Notes under the pieces: generated by a model
Told to the model about the DNA's origin: nothing
The model's input: only the letters and a program-made list of their open reading frames with translations
The model's database searches: none
Translations under genes and position numbers: made by a program
Shown here: piece after piece, positions 8,361-17,645 of the stretch
How the letters are laid out: each line of letters begins with the position of its first letter
Position numbering within the stretch: position 1 is the stretch's first letter
Assembly (NCBI RefSeq): GCF_024508235.1
Contig: NZ_CP101943.1
Location: forward strand, 2,267,112-2,331,111
Direction of reading: 5' to 3'
Length of the DNA: 64,000 nt
Source of the DNA: Halococcus qingdaonensis
GTDB taxonomy: Archaea; Halobacteriota; Halobacteria; Halobacteriales; Halococcaceae

Positions 8361-9863
8361 TTACCGATCGAGCACTCGTACGCCGACGGCCGCCAGTCCC
8401 GCGAGCGCCGCGAGTACGCCGAATCCCGGCCCGTCCGTACTGCTCGTTCCCGTTGCATTCGTTCGATTCCCCCCACCCGTCGTCGCGGCCCCGTTCCTGG
8501 CGTTCGCCGCGGGAACGAGCCGGTGGACGCCGCCGCCGAGATCGCCGCCTGCAGTCAGCGCGTAGAGCTCGCCGTCACCGTCGCGACCGATGGCGATGAG
8601 ATGGGCGTTCAGTTCACCGTTGTTCGCCCCGGCGATGCGGAGCTTCTCGAACGACCGCAGCCCGTCCTGGCTCGGATCGGCGACGAACAGCGACCCCTGG
8701 GGCTTGCCGGCGCGAATGCTGTAATCACCGAAGACGTACTGGCCGTCGAGCGCGTCGACGCCGCCTTCCGAGATGTAGCCACCGATGACCGAGCTGCCGA
8801 TCGGTTCGTCGTCGCGCGTGTGTGGATACTCGATGATGGGGCCGACGAGCCGCTCGCCGCCGCGGACGTCCCCCGGCGTCTCGGTCGGACAGGAATCGAT
8901 GTTGCCGTTCGGTCTGAAACAGTGGGTGCCCTCGCGGACGTTCCAACCGTAGTTCTTCCCCTTCTCGACGACGTTGACCTCCTCGTAGCGGTCCTGGCCG
9001 ACGTCGGCTACGTAGAGATCGCCGTCGGAAAATCCCATCCGCCACGGGTTGCGTAGCCCCCACGCGAAGTGTTCGTCCAGACCTTCTTCGCCGACGAGCG
9101 GGTTGTCGTCGGGAATGCCGTAGGGTTTGTCGCCCGTTCGGTTATCGACGTCGATGCGGAGCATACTGCCGAGAAAGTTCTCCGTCACGTCCTGCCCGTT
9201 GCCGCCGTCGAGCGCGCCGTACCAGTCCTGAACGTGGCCGGTGCCGGCATCGTGGGCCGCGCCGCCGTCGCCGAAGGAGACGTAGAGATAGCCGTCGGGA
9301 CCGAACGTGACCGCACCGGCGTTGTGGTTGCTCTGGGGTTCGGGCACTTCGAGCAGCCGGCGCTCGGTGCCGGGGCGGCCGCCGCTCAGGTCGTCGGTGG
9401 CCTGAAACTCCGACAGCACCGCCGTGTGTGAGTAGGGTTCCGGCGTGGCGTCGGTCGGCGGGGCGCTGTATCGCAGGTAGAACGTCCCGTTCTTCTGGAA
9501 GTTCGGGTGGAAGGCGAGTCCGAGCAGCCCCTGTTCACCCTCGACGGGCGTCGTGCGGTCGCTGATGTCGATGAACGGGTTTCCCTGCGCGTTCGACTCG
9601 ACCGTATACATCTGACCGGTACGTTCGAGGACGAATCGCCGATCGCCGCCCGGTTCGGGAGCGAAGTCGATCGGTTGCTCGAAGCCGCCGGCGACGGTGT
9701 CGAGGCCGATCGCCGGCCCGCGCGGGACGGGCGGGGACTGCTGTGGCTGAGGCGTCGCGCGCGCACGGCCGCTCGTGGCGAGCGGGACGGTGGCGGCACC
9801 GGCGAGCCCCAGGAATCGACGGCGTGGAACGGGGAAATCGGTCGGGTCGGCTGTGTCGTCCAT
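8361..9863 (-). CDS. Secreted PQQ-dependent sugar dehydrogenase (GSDH family) with Tat signal and PGF-CTERM-like tail
   Basis: A 500-residue exported beta-propeller. The N-terminus holds a twin-arginine signal (RRRFLGLAGAA, residues 14-24). The glucose/sorbosone dehydrogenase core has LGLAFHPNF, NHNAGAVTFGPDGYLYVSFG and WGLRNPWRMGFSDG, the family's calcium and PQQ pocket strands. After a Thr/Asn-rich linker the protein ends GPGFGVLAALAGLAAVGV and a basic DR, which fits a PGF-CTERM archaeosortase signal for lipid anchoring. It should oxidise sugars at the outer face; whether PQQ is made by this organism is not visible here. Confidence 0.85.
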   Translation of the reverse strand: MDDTADPTDFPVPRRRFLGLAGAATVPLATSGRARATPQPQQSPPVPRGPAIGLDTVAGGFEQPIDFAPEPGGDRRFVLERTGQMYTVESNAQGNPFIDISDRTTPVEGEQGLLGLAFHPNFQKNGTFYLRYSAPPTDATPEPYSHTAVLSEFQATDDLSGGRPGTERRLLEVPEPQSNHNAGAVTFGPDGYLYVSFGDGGAAHDAGTGHVQDWYGALDGGNGQDVTENFLGSMLRIDVDNRTGDKPYGIPDDNPLVGEEGLDEHFAWGLRNPWRMGFSDGDLYVADVGQDRYEEVNVVEKGKNYGWNVREGTHCFRPNGNIDSCPTETPGDVRGGERLVGPIIEYPHTRDDEPIGSSVIGGYISEGGVDALDGQYVFGDYSIRAGKPQGSLFVADPSQDGLRSFEKLRIAGANNGELNAHLIAIGRDGDGELYALTAGGDLGGGVHRLVPAANARNGAATTGGGNRTNATGTSSTDGPGFGVLAALAGLAAVGVRVLDR

Positions 9864-9971
9864 CGTTGCTGTCGTCGGATGAGAACGTCCGGGTGGCTAA
9901 AGTCCTGCCGACAGGCCGCCGGCTGCCATCGTCTTCGGTAGCGTTTTGAGCGCGCTGGCCGTTCCTCGGAC

Positions 9972-11246
9972 ATGACCACCGAACCGATCACCGAGCGTCT
10001 CGACGATCCCACGAGCGCACGCGAGTCGGGCCGCCAGAAGATCGACTGGGCGCGCCAGCACATGCCGATCTGTGCCGCGCTGCGCGATGAGTTCGAAGAG
10101 ACACAGCCGCTCGACGGCCAGCGAGTCGGAATGGCGATGCACGTCGAGGCGACCACCGCAGTCCTCACCGAAACGATCGCGGCCGCCGGCGCAGAGGTCG
10201 CCATCACGGGCTGCAACCCACTCTCGACGCACGACGACGTGAGTGCGGCGCTCGACGCCCAGGAGGGAATCACTTCCTACGCCGAACGCGACGTCGACGA
10301 CGAGGGCTACTACGACGCCATCGAGGCGGTCATTTCCCACGAGCCGACCATCACCGTCGACGACGGGATGGACATGGTCGCAGCGATCCACGACGACCAC
10401 CCCGAACTGATCGATTCGATTCTCGGTGGCTGCGAGGAAACCACCACGGGGGTCCACCGCCTGCGCGCGATGGACGACGATGACGCGCTCGACTACCCCG
10501 TCTTCGCGGTCAACGACACGCCGATGAAACGGCTGTTCGACAACGTTCACGGCACAGGTGAATCCTCGCTCGCGGCGATCGCCATGACGACGAACCTCTC
10601 GTGGGCGGGGAAGACCGTCGTCGTCGCCGGCTACGGCTTCTGTGGCCGCGGCGTGGCGAAGAAGGCAGCCGGTCAGAACGCGAACGTCGTCGTCTGTGAG
10701 GTCGACCCCCGGCGGGCGCTCGAAGCCCACATGGAAGGCTACGAGGTGCTCCCGATGGCCGAGGCCGCCGCCGAGGGCGACGTCTTCATCACCACCACCG
10801 GCAACCGGGACGTGCTCACCGAAGAGCACTTCGAGCGGATGAAAGACGGCGCGCTGCTGGCGAACGCCGGCCACTTCGACATCGAGATCGACCTGGAGGC
10901 GCTCTCGGAGCTGGCCGAGTCGACCCGTGAGGCCCGCCCCGGCGTGCGCGAGTACGAACTCGCCGACGGCACTCGCCTGAACGTGCTCGCGGAGGGCCGA
11001 CTCGTCAACCTCGCCGCCCCCATCGCGCTCGGCCACCCGGTCGAGGTGATGGACCAGTCCTTCGGCGTACAGGCCGTCTGCGTGCGAGCGTTCACCGAAG
11101 GAGAGTACGAACCCGGCGTCCACGAGGTGCCCGACGCGCTCGATAGGGAGGTCGCAGAGATCAAACTCGACGCCGAAGGGCTCGCCATCGACGAACTCAC
11201 CGAGACGCAGACCGAGTACATGGGTAGCTGGGATCACGGAACGTAG
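9972..11246 (+). CDS. ahcY: Adenosylhomocysteinase
   Basis: A 424-residue enzyme that reversibly splits S-adenosylhomocysteine to adenosine and homocysteine with bound NAD. Seen: [10 protein letters not shown] at the start, a substrate region with [15 protein letters not shown], and the NAD loop GYGFCGRG at residues 220-227. It ends with [15 protein letters not shown], a normal C-terminus for archaeal forms, which lack the long eukaryotic extension. The Holliday junction resolvase gene follows after 2 bases, so the two are probably co-transcribed. Together with the deaminase at 7071 it belongs to methyl-cycle salvage. Confidence 0.96.
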   Translation: MTTEPITERLDDPTSARESGRQKIDWARQHMPICAALRDEFEETQPLDGQRVGMAMHVEATTAVLTETIAAAGAEVAITGCNPLSTHDDVSAALDAQEGITSYAERDVDDEGYYDAIEAVISHEPTITVDDGMDMVAAIHDDHPELIDSILGGCEETTTGVHRLRAMDDDDALDYPVFAVNDTPMKRLFDNVHGTGESSLAAIAMTTNLSWAGKTVVVAGYGFCGRGVAKKAAGQNANVVVCEVDPRRALEAHMEGYEVLPMAEAAAEGDVFITTTGNRDVLTEEHFERMKDGALLANAGHFDIEIDLEALSELAESTREARPGVREYELADGTRLNVLAEGRLVNLAAPIALGHPVEVMDQSFGVQAVCVRAFTEGEYEPGVHEVPDALDREVAEIKLDAEGLAIDELTETQTEYMGSWDHGT

Positions 11247-11248
11247 CG

Positions 11249-11674
11249 ATGTCACACGCCAAGGGCGACCGGCGCGAGCGCGAGCTCGTCAACCGCCTCG
11301 ACGCGGCGGGCTTTGCGGTGATGCGCGCACCCGCGAGCGGCAGCGCCACCGAGCGCGAACTGCCGGACGCGCTCGCCGGCAACGGCGAGGTGTTCTACGC
11401 CATCGAGGCGAAATCCTCGTCGGGCGATCCGATCTACCTCACTGGTGAGGAGGTCGAGGCGCTCGTCTTCTTCTCCCAGAACTTCGGCGCGAAACCCCGC
11501 ATCGGCGTGCGCTTCGACCGCGAGGACTGGTATTTCTTCCATCCGAGCGAGTGCTACACCACCGACGGCGGCAACTACCGCGTGAAAAAGGAGACCGCAC
11601 TCGAATCGGGGACGGATTTCGACGAACTCACCGGCGACTCCTCGCGCACGCGCCTCGACGACTACGACCGCTGA
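11249..11674 (+). CDS. hjc: Holliday junction resolvase Hjc
   Basis: A 141-residue archaeal resolvase. Catalytic residues of the PD-(D/E)xK nuclease fold are E12 in [11 protein letters not shown]40 in LPD, and E53/K55 in IEAKSSSGD. The basic AxASGSAT segment lies between them as expected. It cuts four-way junctions during recombination. It sits 2 bases after ahcY. Length matches the family. Confidence 0.93.
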   Translation: MSHAKGDRRERELVNRLDAAGFAVMRAPASGSATERELPDALAGNGEVFYAIEAKSSSGDPIYLTGEEVEALVFFSQNFGAKPRIGVRFDREDWYFFHPSECYTTDGGNYRVKKETALESGTDFDELTGDSSRTRLDDYDR

Positions 11675-11749
11675 GGGGTGCGTCGTGCGGTCGTCTGACG
11701 CGGAGTTAAGTATCACCCGGCTATTGTCCCGAATGGGCGCGCCACCGGT

Positions 11750-12496
11750 TCACTCCCCATCCTCCCCACTCGCGCGCCCCGTGGTCCCCGCCTCGGCGGC
11801 CCTCCCCTCCCCTTTCGTTGCATCGTCCGAGAGCGACGCATCGGTGCCGTGAACGGTCGCGCGAACGCTCGCCACCGCGTCGGGATCGGCGATGAGCGCG
11901 AGACGGTCGCCCGGTTCGATCGCCGTCCGCGGAAGCGGGATCGTCAGCGACTCGCCGGCCCGTCCGTGGGCGTAGATCCGCGCCGCATCGGGCACGTCGA
12001 GGGCGACGACGCGCTCGCCGACGACTGGCGAACCCTCGGGAACGGTGAGCGAGGCCGCCGAGAGTCGCTCGGTGATATCCGCGAGCACGCTGAAATCTCC
12101 GCCGAGCAGGGCTGTCTTCGCCCCGGCCGCGCCGAGCTGTTCGGGGTAGATGATCTCGTCGACGCCCTCGCTGTACTCGCGGTAGACCGCCGCCGAGAAC
12201 TCCTCACTGATGCGCAACACCGTCCGACAGCCGTGGTCGTTGGCGACGGCACAGACCGCGAAGTTGGTCTCGGGATCGCCGGTGAGCCCGCCGACGGCAT
12301 CGGCCGCGTCGAGGTCGGCCTCGGCCAACACCGCCGTCGCGGCACCGTCGCCCTCGACGACCGTGAACCGGCTCTCGCGGGCGCTCTCGGCCTTCGCCGG
12401 GTCGTTCTCGACGACGACCACCTCGTGGCCCTCCGTAGCGAGGAGGTCGGCCGTTCGGGTACCGACACGCCCGTAGCCAACGATAACACATCTCAT
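11750..12496 (-). CDS. trkA: TrkA-type potassium-channel/uptake regulator (RCK_N plus RCK_C)
   Basis: A 248-residue soluble protein. It opens MRCVIVGYGRVGTRTADLL with the Rossmann loop GYGRVG at residues 7-12, a TrkA-N domain to about residue 125, then a TrkA-C domain (VVGERVVALDVP ... IEPGDRLALIADPDAV). It should bind NAD(H) or nucleotide and gate a Trk/Ktr potassium transporter not encoded nearby. The final ~25 residues are charged and low-complexity. The start at 12494-12496 places the Rossmann strand at the N-terminus; a longer open frame upstream is not family-like. Confidence 0.85.
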   Translation of the reverse strand: MRCVIVGYGRVGTRTADLLATEGHEVVVVENDPAKAESARESRFTVVEGDGAATAVLAEADLDAADAVGGLTGDPETNFAVCAVANDHGCRTVLRISEEFSAAVYREYSEGVDEIIYPEQLGAAGAKTALLGGDFSVLADITERLSAASLTVPEGSPVVGERVVALDVPDAARIYAHGRAGESLTIPLPRTAIEPGDRLALIADPDAVASVRATVHGTDASLSDDATKGEGRAAEAGTTGRASGEDGE

Positions 12497-12655
12497 GGCC
12501 AGCCGTAGAACGCCCGGGATGAAAACCCTATCTCTCATTTCGGCGCGCTCGGACGGAACCGACGACGGCAATGGGGAGGACGGACTGGGTGCACCGCTAC
12601 GGGCGCGCACGTTCCTGATCAAAAGCTATGTGCCGACCCCGATTACGAACGGGCG

Positions 12656-13435
12656 ATGACACGGATCGCCATCACCGGTGCGGCGGGCAACGTCGGACGA
12701 ACTCTGTTGAAGGGCTTCGACGACCACGACGTGACGCCGCTCGTCCACGGCGACGAGAACGACATCGACGGGATCGTCTGCGACGTGACCGATCGCGAGG
12801 CGTTCACCGAGGCGCTCGCCGGCCAGGACGTGCTCGTCCATCTCGCGGGCAACGCCTCGGCGTACGCCGACTGGGACGACGTGCGCGAGGTCAACATCGA
12901 CGGCGTCTACAACGCCTACGAGGCTGCCATCGACAACGGACTCGACCGTGTGGTCTACGCGAGTTCGAACCACGCGGTCAACATGGACGACGTCGTCGAT
13001 CCGAGCGAACCCGAGACGATGCGGCCGGACGCGCCGCCGGTCTTTTCCGACACCGACGCACGGCCCGATTCCTACTACGGGATCACGAAAGTCGCCGGCG
13101 AGGCCATCGGCAACTACTACGCCGCCCGCCACGACATCGAGGTGGTCCACGCGCGCATCGGCTGGCTGATGGATCGCGAGGAACTCGTGGATACTCAGGA
13201 GAACCCCGATCACGAGTATCCCGAGGCGTACGCCCGCTTCGCGCGCGCGATGTGGCTCAGCCATCGGGACTGTCGCAACTTCTTGGAACGGGCAGCCACG
13301 GCCGATCTCGCCGAGAGTCCGGTCGCTGCCCACGGTGTCTCCCGAAACGACGAGCGCTCTCTCTCGCTGACCGAAACCCAGCGCGCGCTCGGCTACCGAC
13401 CGCGGGACAACGCTGGCGAGGCGCTCGAAAACTGA
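12656..13435 (+). CDS. Extended SDR NAD-dependent oxidoreductase, Azf (glucose-6-phosphate dehydrogenase)-like
   Basis: A 259-residue SDR. NAD loop TGAAGNVG is at residues 7-14, the active-site pair is Y141-x3-K145 (YGITK), and the upstream serine lies in YASSNHAV. The stretch YASSNHAV, the YYGITK...GEAIGNYY block and MWLSHRDC closely follow the haloarchaeal NAD-linked glucose-6-phosphate dehydrogenase Azf. It could be Azf itself or a paralogous uronate/sugar dehydrogenase; the sequence alone does not decide. Confidence 0.75.
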   Translation: MTRIAITGAAGNVGRTLLKGFDDHDVTPLVHGDENDIDGIVCDVTDREAFTEALAGQDVLVHLAGNASAYADWDDVREVNIDGVYNAYEAAIDNGLDRVVYASSNHAVNMDDVVDPSEPETMRPDAPPVFSDTDARPDSYYGITKVAGEAIGNYYAARHDIEVVHARIGWLMDREELVDTQENPDHEYPEAYARFARAMWLSHRDCRNFLERAATADLAESPVAAHGVSRNDERSLSLTETQRALGYRPRDNAGEALEN

Positions 13436-13487
13436 CGGCTCGGCGCGCTGCGAACTTCCCCACTCCCTTCTCCGATCGCCCTCTCGT

Positions 13488-14780
13488 TCAGTCGAACAGT
13501 TCCTCGACGAGCAGATCGGCGATGCGCTCGTTGGTCGCCGAGCTGTAGTGGCCGCCCTCGCCACGCTGGACGTAGAGCGACTCGACGGCTTCCGGATCGT
13601 CGGCCTCCTCGAAGTGGCGCGGGATGTCGATGGTCTCCAGGGTCGGGTAGCGCTCGTCGAGCCGATCGAGCAGATCGCCGTAGATGGGGCCATGCGTCGC
13701 CTCGTAGGCCGCATAGCGCAGCTGACCGGCCATCGCGAACACCGGGGTAAACTCCTCCTGATCGGCGTAGTCGACGAACTCGCCGACGATCGCTTCAAAT
13801 AGATCGGCTTTCTGGTCGTACAATTCCTCGTGGTAGCGAACCCGTGGCTGTTCGAGCCTGACCCCCGAGCGCGTCTTCGCGCGGGCGGTGTCGATGCCGG
13901 GCAGCGAGACGCCGAATCGCCCTTCGACGTCCTCTAGGCCAGCGGCGGCGAGATAGCGGAGCTGTTCCGGTGGGGAGAGCAGGTCGGTCGCGTAGGGGAA
14001 GCGCGCGAGATGCGGTTTGAACCAGTGGTCGTAGTGGTAGTCGTGCGAACGGAGGAACTCGGCGTGGGCTTCGAGATCGAGCAGATCTTCTTTTTCGGTG
14101 ATCGGCGTTTCGACGCGCTCCAGCGAGCCGTCGTCGAGTCTGTAGCGCGGCTTCACCGCGAGCACGTTGCCGAACTCCTGGTAGTGTTTCCAGACGCTCA
14201 GGATCCGGGCGATCGACGACGCCGTGACGAGGACGATCACGTAGTCGGTCGGATCCTCGGGGTACTGGCGTTGCAGCCGCATCAGCGCCTGATCGAGCCC
14301 GTAGTTGCCGCCGCCGTAGTTGCCGACGTGCGTGTCGAGCGTTTCGGCGAGGTGGTGCTGAAAGGTCTCGTCGTCGTCGACCTCCCGACAGAAACAGTAG
14401 GAGTCGCCGTAGGTCGAGATAGAGAGATCGGCATCGTCGTCGCGGTCGGCAGCCGGACAGACCCGACTGCCGTACTCGTCGGTCGAATACTCGACGACGG
14501 TGCGGACCTCCTCGCCGGGGAGGTGATCGCCGGTATCCTTCTGTTTCGTCCGCTCGGGCTGGGGACACCAGCCGAGTTCCGCATCGAAACTGGAGAGTTT
14601 TTCGAGGAGTGACCGGTCGATCTCCGGGAACTCCTCCAGAACGACCGTCGGCATGCTGTTCAATCCCTCACCGTATCGCCGCAACAGTCGGCGCGCAAGG
14701 AGTTCCAGACCAACCGCGCTCCCTGCCGCAGCGCCGAGCGTCGCCCACGATCGCGTTCGTCGCCCGTCGGTCTCGACCAT
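13488..14780 (-). CDS. SGNH/GDSL-like hydrolase, large form
   Basis: A 430-residue protein starting MVETDGRRTRSW with a short hydrophobic stretch (about 14-29) that may anchor it. A GDS motif (GDSYCF, serine about 127) is followed by VGNYGGGNYGLDQAL, which fits blocks I and II of SGNH hydrolases; near the end GGHYSSATNERIADLL supplies the block V histidine. These three points make a serine esterase fold likely. The middle (about 190-350) has no motif I know. Such proteins act on acylated surface polysaccharides in other systems; substrate here is unknown. The ATG at 14778-14780 is chosen because upstream residues are not protein-like. Confidence 0.6.
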   Translation of the reverse strand: MVETDGRRTRSWATLGAAAGSAVGLELLARRLLRRYGEGLNSMPTVVLEEFPEIDRSLLEKLSSFDAELGWCPQPERTKQKDTGDHLPGEEVRTVVEYSTDEYGSRVCPAADRDDDADLSISTYGDSYCFCREVDDDETFQHHLAETLDTHVGNYGGGNYGLDQALMRLQRQYPEDPTDYVIVLVTASSIARILSVWKHYQEFGNVLAVKPRYRLDDGSLERVETPITEKEDLLDLEAHAEFLRSHDYHYDHWFKPHLARFPYATDLLSPPEQLRYLAAAGLEDVEGRFGVSLPGIDTARAKTRSGVRLEQPRVRYHEELYDQKADLFEAIVGEFVDYADQEEFTPVFAMAGQLRYAAYEATHGPIYGDLLDRLDERYPTLETIDIPRHFEEADDPEAVESLYVQRGEGGHYSSATNERIADLLVEELFD

Positions 14781-15008
14781 CACTCGACAACTGGCGGCAC
14801 GGTGCTGATATACGTTGTGCTGAACGCACTCGCCGGTGGCCGTCTTCGTCAGTGCATCGTCCCGAAACGCCTCTCGATGTTTTCTCGACGAATTTCGAGA
14901 TTTAGTTGGACTAATAGGAGCGCTATCCATAGCTATTTTCCAAATTTCGCCGATAGCGGGATCGGCGAGCGGAACAGATATTTGACAGCCCATCACGATC
15001 GATCGAGC

Positions 15009-15617
15009 ATGGCCTTCGCCGAGCAAACGATCGCCGAATTCCTCGACGACGTCGCAGCACGCGCAGTCACGCCGAGCGGCGGTGCGGTCGCTGCCGTCGG
15101 CGGTGCGTGCGGCGCAGCGCTCTGCGAGATGGTGTGTATCCATACGATCGAGAAAGACGACGGCGACGTGGAGTCAGAGCTCTCGACCGTCCGTACTGAA
15201 CTCGAAACGCGCCGGGAACGCCTGCTGGAGCTCGCGGACGAGGACTCGGCCGCCGTCGACGAGCTGCAGGCCGCGTTCGCAGCCTCGACCGACGAGGAGC
15301 GCGCCGAATTGATCGACGAGCGATCGCGCCGCGCTGCCGACGTACCGCTCGACATCGCCGAGGCCTGTCTCGACGTGCTCGATCATTCCAAAATTGTGAC
15401 GGCGAAAGGAAATCAAAATGCGCTGGCCGACGCCGGAACCGGCGCGTTTCTCGCTCACGCGGCGCTGAAAGCGGCAGTGTTCACCGTCCGATCCAATCTC
15501 GGACTGATCGAAGATCCGACCGTCGTCGCAGCGATCGAGGAGCGTGTGGCCGAGATCGACGAACGGGGCGACGAAGCGCTGACACAGGTGCGATCGAACA
15601 TCGAGAAATCGGCCTGA
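15009..15617 (+). CDS. Cyclodeaminase/cyclohydrolase family protein (FTCD_C / FchA-like)
   Basis: A 202-residue all-helical protein. TPSGGAVAAVGGACGAAL near residue 20 and ALADAGTGAFLAHAALKAAV near residue 145 are the hallmark folate-pocket segments of formiminotetrahydrofolate cyclodeaminase and methenyl-tetrahydrofolate cyclohydrolase FchA. It should convert 5,10-methenyl- or formimino-folate within one-carbon metabolism. The ATG at 15009 follows an AT-rich stretch. Exact reaction cannot be separated from sequence. Confidence 0.75.
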   Translation: MAFAEQTIAEFLDDVAARAVTPSGGAVAAVGGACGAALCEMVCIHTIEKDDGDVESELSTVRTELETRRERLLELADEDSAAVDELQAAFAASTDEERAELIDERSRRAADVPLDIAEACLDVLDHSKIVTAKGNQNALADAGTGAFLAHAALKAAVFTVRSNLGLIEDPTVVAAIEERVAEIDERGDEALTQVRSNIEKSA

Positions 15618-15737
15618 TCGGGCAGCGCTCACGAACGACTATCGAAATTGGCCGCGTAGCTGACGATCACGAAAACCGTCGGCACGAGTTCGTCGTCGGG
15701 GCCAGAAAACGCCGATCCATCCGGTTGCGGCACGCTG

Positions 15738-15751
15738 CCGAACCCGTTCGG
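15738..15751 (+). promoter_or_regulatory. Island motif site 1 (CCGAACCCGTTCGG)
   Basis: A perfect 6+2+6 inverted repeat ending 37 nt before the ATG of the multi-TM protein at 15789. It lies just upstream of where the TATA element should be. Ten related sites occur in the next 7 kb (see findings). Confidence 0.75.
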
Positions 15752-15788
15752 GGATACTGCGAGGGGGCTGGCCGTCGTAGGCGGACGC

Positions 15789-17144
15789 ATGAGCGCGATC
15801 GTGGGCGATCTCGAAACGGATCGACAGCCGCCAATGACGATCCCGCTGGCACATTTCGTCGTCGGTTTTTGCTTTCTCCTCCTCGGCGGTCTACTCGGTG
15901 CTGTGAACGCGCTCGACATCGGATTCGGAATGACGCGGCTTTCACACCTCCATCTGCTCTTCGTCGGGTGGATCTGTCTCACCATCATGGGTGCGATGAC
16001 GCAGTTCGTCCCGGTCTGGTCGGGCGTCGAACTCCACTCGCGCCGACTCGCGCTCGCGCAGCTGTGGCTGCTCACTCCCGGACTCGTCGGGTTCGTCACG
16101 GCGCTGCTCGCGGGAAATCTCGGTTGGCTCCCGCTGTTCGGCTCGATCATGCTCGTCGGCTTCTGGCTGTTCGTCTACAACGTCGGGCGGACGCTGCTGT
16201 GCGCTCGTCCGTTCGACGTGACCGAGCGCCATTTCGCGTTCGCGCTCGGAACGTTTCTCCTGCTGACGATACTGGGGGTGCTGCTGGCGATCGATTTCAC
16301 CAAGCCACTGTTCGGCTCGTCGCTCCCGCGTGGGCAGGTTCTCATGGCGCACGCGACGCTCGCGGTCTTCGGCGCGGTGCTCACGACGGTGCTCGGCGCG
16401 CTCTACCAGCTGGGAACGATGTTCACCCAGACCTCGCTGCACGGCATCGATCGCCCGCTCAAACGGTTCGAGGAGGTCGCCTATCCCACCGGCGTACTGG
16501 CACTCGCCGCTGGCCGCCTCGTGGCGAACGGAACGCTCGCCCGTATCGGTGGGCTGCTCGTCGTCGTGAGCGTCTTCGCCGTCGGCATACTCCTCGCCCG
16601 ACGGCTCTTCGAGACACGGGTTCCGTGGACGCCGATGCTGTCGCGGTACGCCGTCGTGGCCGTTGCGATGGTGCTATGGGCGCTGGTGACAGCGCCGGCG
16701 TGGGTCGACGATCCACTCGCCCGGGCGACGCTGTTCGGCACCGAGAGCCCCCACCTGCTCGCGTTCGGCGTCGTCGGGTTCGTGGTGCTCGGCACGCTCT
16801 ATCACGTGGTGCCGTTCATCGTCTGGGTGCATCGCTACAGCGACCGGCTCGGCTACGAGACGGTACCCATGATCGACGATCTCTACGATGCGCGCGTCGC
16901 TACCGCCGATCTCGTCGCGCTGGTCGTCGGCACCGGACTGCTCGTCGTCGGTGAGCGATTCGCCCTTTCCGATAGCGTGTTTGCCGTCGGTGGCGTCGTC
17001 GCACTCGTCGGATTCGTTCTCTTCGTCGGCAACATGCTGCTGGTCGTTCGTGATCACAGCCCTCAGGGACTCGTGGACATCCTCGTTCCGAGACGTGCGA
17101 CGCACGCATCGCGTTCCGTCGACTCCCAGCCCGAGGAGCGGTGA
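15789..17144 (+). CDS. About 12-TM heme-copper-oxidase-subunit-I-like membrane protein
   Basis: A 451-residue hydrophobic protein with roughly twelve helices. Histidines sit in helix contexts resembling cbb3/NOR subunit I or NnrS proteins: LSHLHLLFVGW (about 57), MAHATLAVFGAVL (about 190), and ESPHLLAFGVVGFVVLGTLYHVVPFIVWVHRYS (about 320-350). Not all canonical heme and CuB ligands can be identified, so catalysis is doubtful; it may be a heme-binding or NO-response protein. The start at 15789 is preferred over an ATG at 15834 because the inverted-repeat operator ends 37 nt before it, the same spacing as for other genes of the island. Confidence 0.6.
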   Translation: MSAIVGDLETDRQPPMTIPLAHFVVGFCFLLLGGLLGAVNALDIGFGMTRLSHLHLLFVGWICLTIMGAMTQFVPVWSGVELHSRRLALAQLWLLTPGLVGFVTALLAGNLGWLPLFGSIMLVGFWLFVYNVGRTLLCARPFDVTERHFAFALGTFLLLTILGVLLAIDFTKPLFGSSLPRGQVLMAHATLAVFGAVLTTVLGALYQLGTMFTQTSLHGIDRPLKRFEEVAYPTGVLALAAGRLVANGTLARIGGLLVVVSVFAVGILLARRLFETRVPWTPMLSRYAVVAVAMVLWALVTAPAWVDDPLARATLFGTESPHLLAFGVVGFVVLGTLYHVVPFIVWVHRYSDRLGYETVPMIDDLYDARVATADLVALVVGTGLLVVGERFALSDSVFAVGGVVALVGFVLFVGNMLLVVRDHSPQGLVDILVPRRATHASRSVDSQPEER

Positions 17145-17151
17145 TCCAACG

Positions 17152-17165
17152 CCGATCATGTTCGG
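17152..17165 (+). promoter_or_regulatory. Island motif site 2 (CCGATCATGTTCGG)
   Basis: One mismatch from arm-perfect CCGAAC-N2-GTTCGG; ends 45 nt before the cupin ATG at 17211. Confidence 0.6.
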
Positions 17166-17210
17166 GATGAACGCAATAGCTACGGAGCGGTGATCCGGAG
17201 ACGAGCACCA

Positions 17211-17537
17211 ATGACGGCATCCGAACCCATGACCGAACCCGAATGCGTATGCCTCGATGAACTGGAGGGAGCGCCACACGCGGTCGTCTTCGACCGCGAC
17301 ACGCCGCGAACTATCCGCCTCACGCTCGGATCCGAGCAGCAACTACCTGGCCACCGCCATCCTGGAACCAACGTCGTCTGCCATCTCGTCGCGGGCGAGC
17401 TCGATCTCACCCTCGACGGCGAATCACATCGCCTCGCCGCGGGCGACCTGCTCCGGTTCAGCGGCGATCGCGAGATCTCACCGACGGCTATCGAGGATAG
17501 CGTCGCCGTACTCGTGTTCGCCCCACAGAAGGACTAG
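17211..17537 (+). CDS. Small cupin-domain protein
   Basis: A 108-residue single cupin. Motif 1 is PGHRHPGTNVVCHLVAGEL (metal histidines HRH), and motif 2 is LAAGDLLRFSGD. It could bind a metal or small ligand; no enzymatic assignment is possible. Starts at 17211 or 17229 are both possible; 17211 keeps an operator-to-start spacing (45 nt) seen at other island genes. It lies between the heme-copper-like protein and the NO-reductase cluster, so a role in the same anaerobic response is inferred from position and operator. Confidence 0.7.
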   Translation: MTASEPMTEPECVCLDELEGAPHAVVFDRDTPRTIRLTLGSEQQLPGHRHPGTNVVCHLVAGELDLTLDGESHRLAAGDLLRFSGDREISPTAIEDSVAVLVFAPQKD

Positions 17538-17645
17538 CCGATTCGGTTGGTCCGGGATCACGAGCGATAGCCATCAGCGAGCATCCTGAACGATTCAGGG
17601 TCCACGAAGACCGACGACAGCCTGAGAATCGAATGTTCATCTGGT

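Noticed and set aside
15618..15788. Possible minus-strand 53-codon gene with a hydrophobic end
   Set aside because: It would overlap the operator and promoter of the gene at 15789; probably chance.
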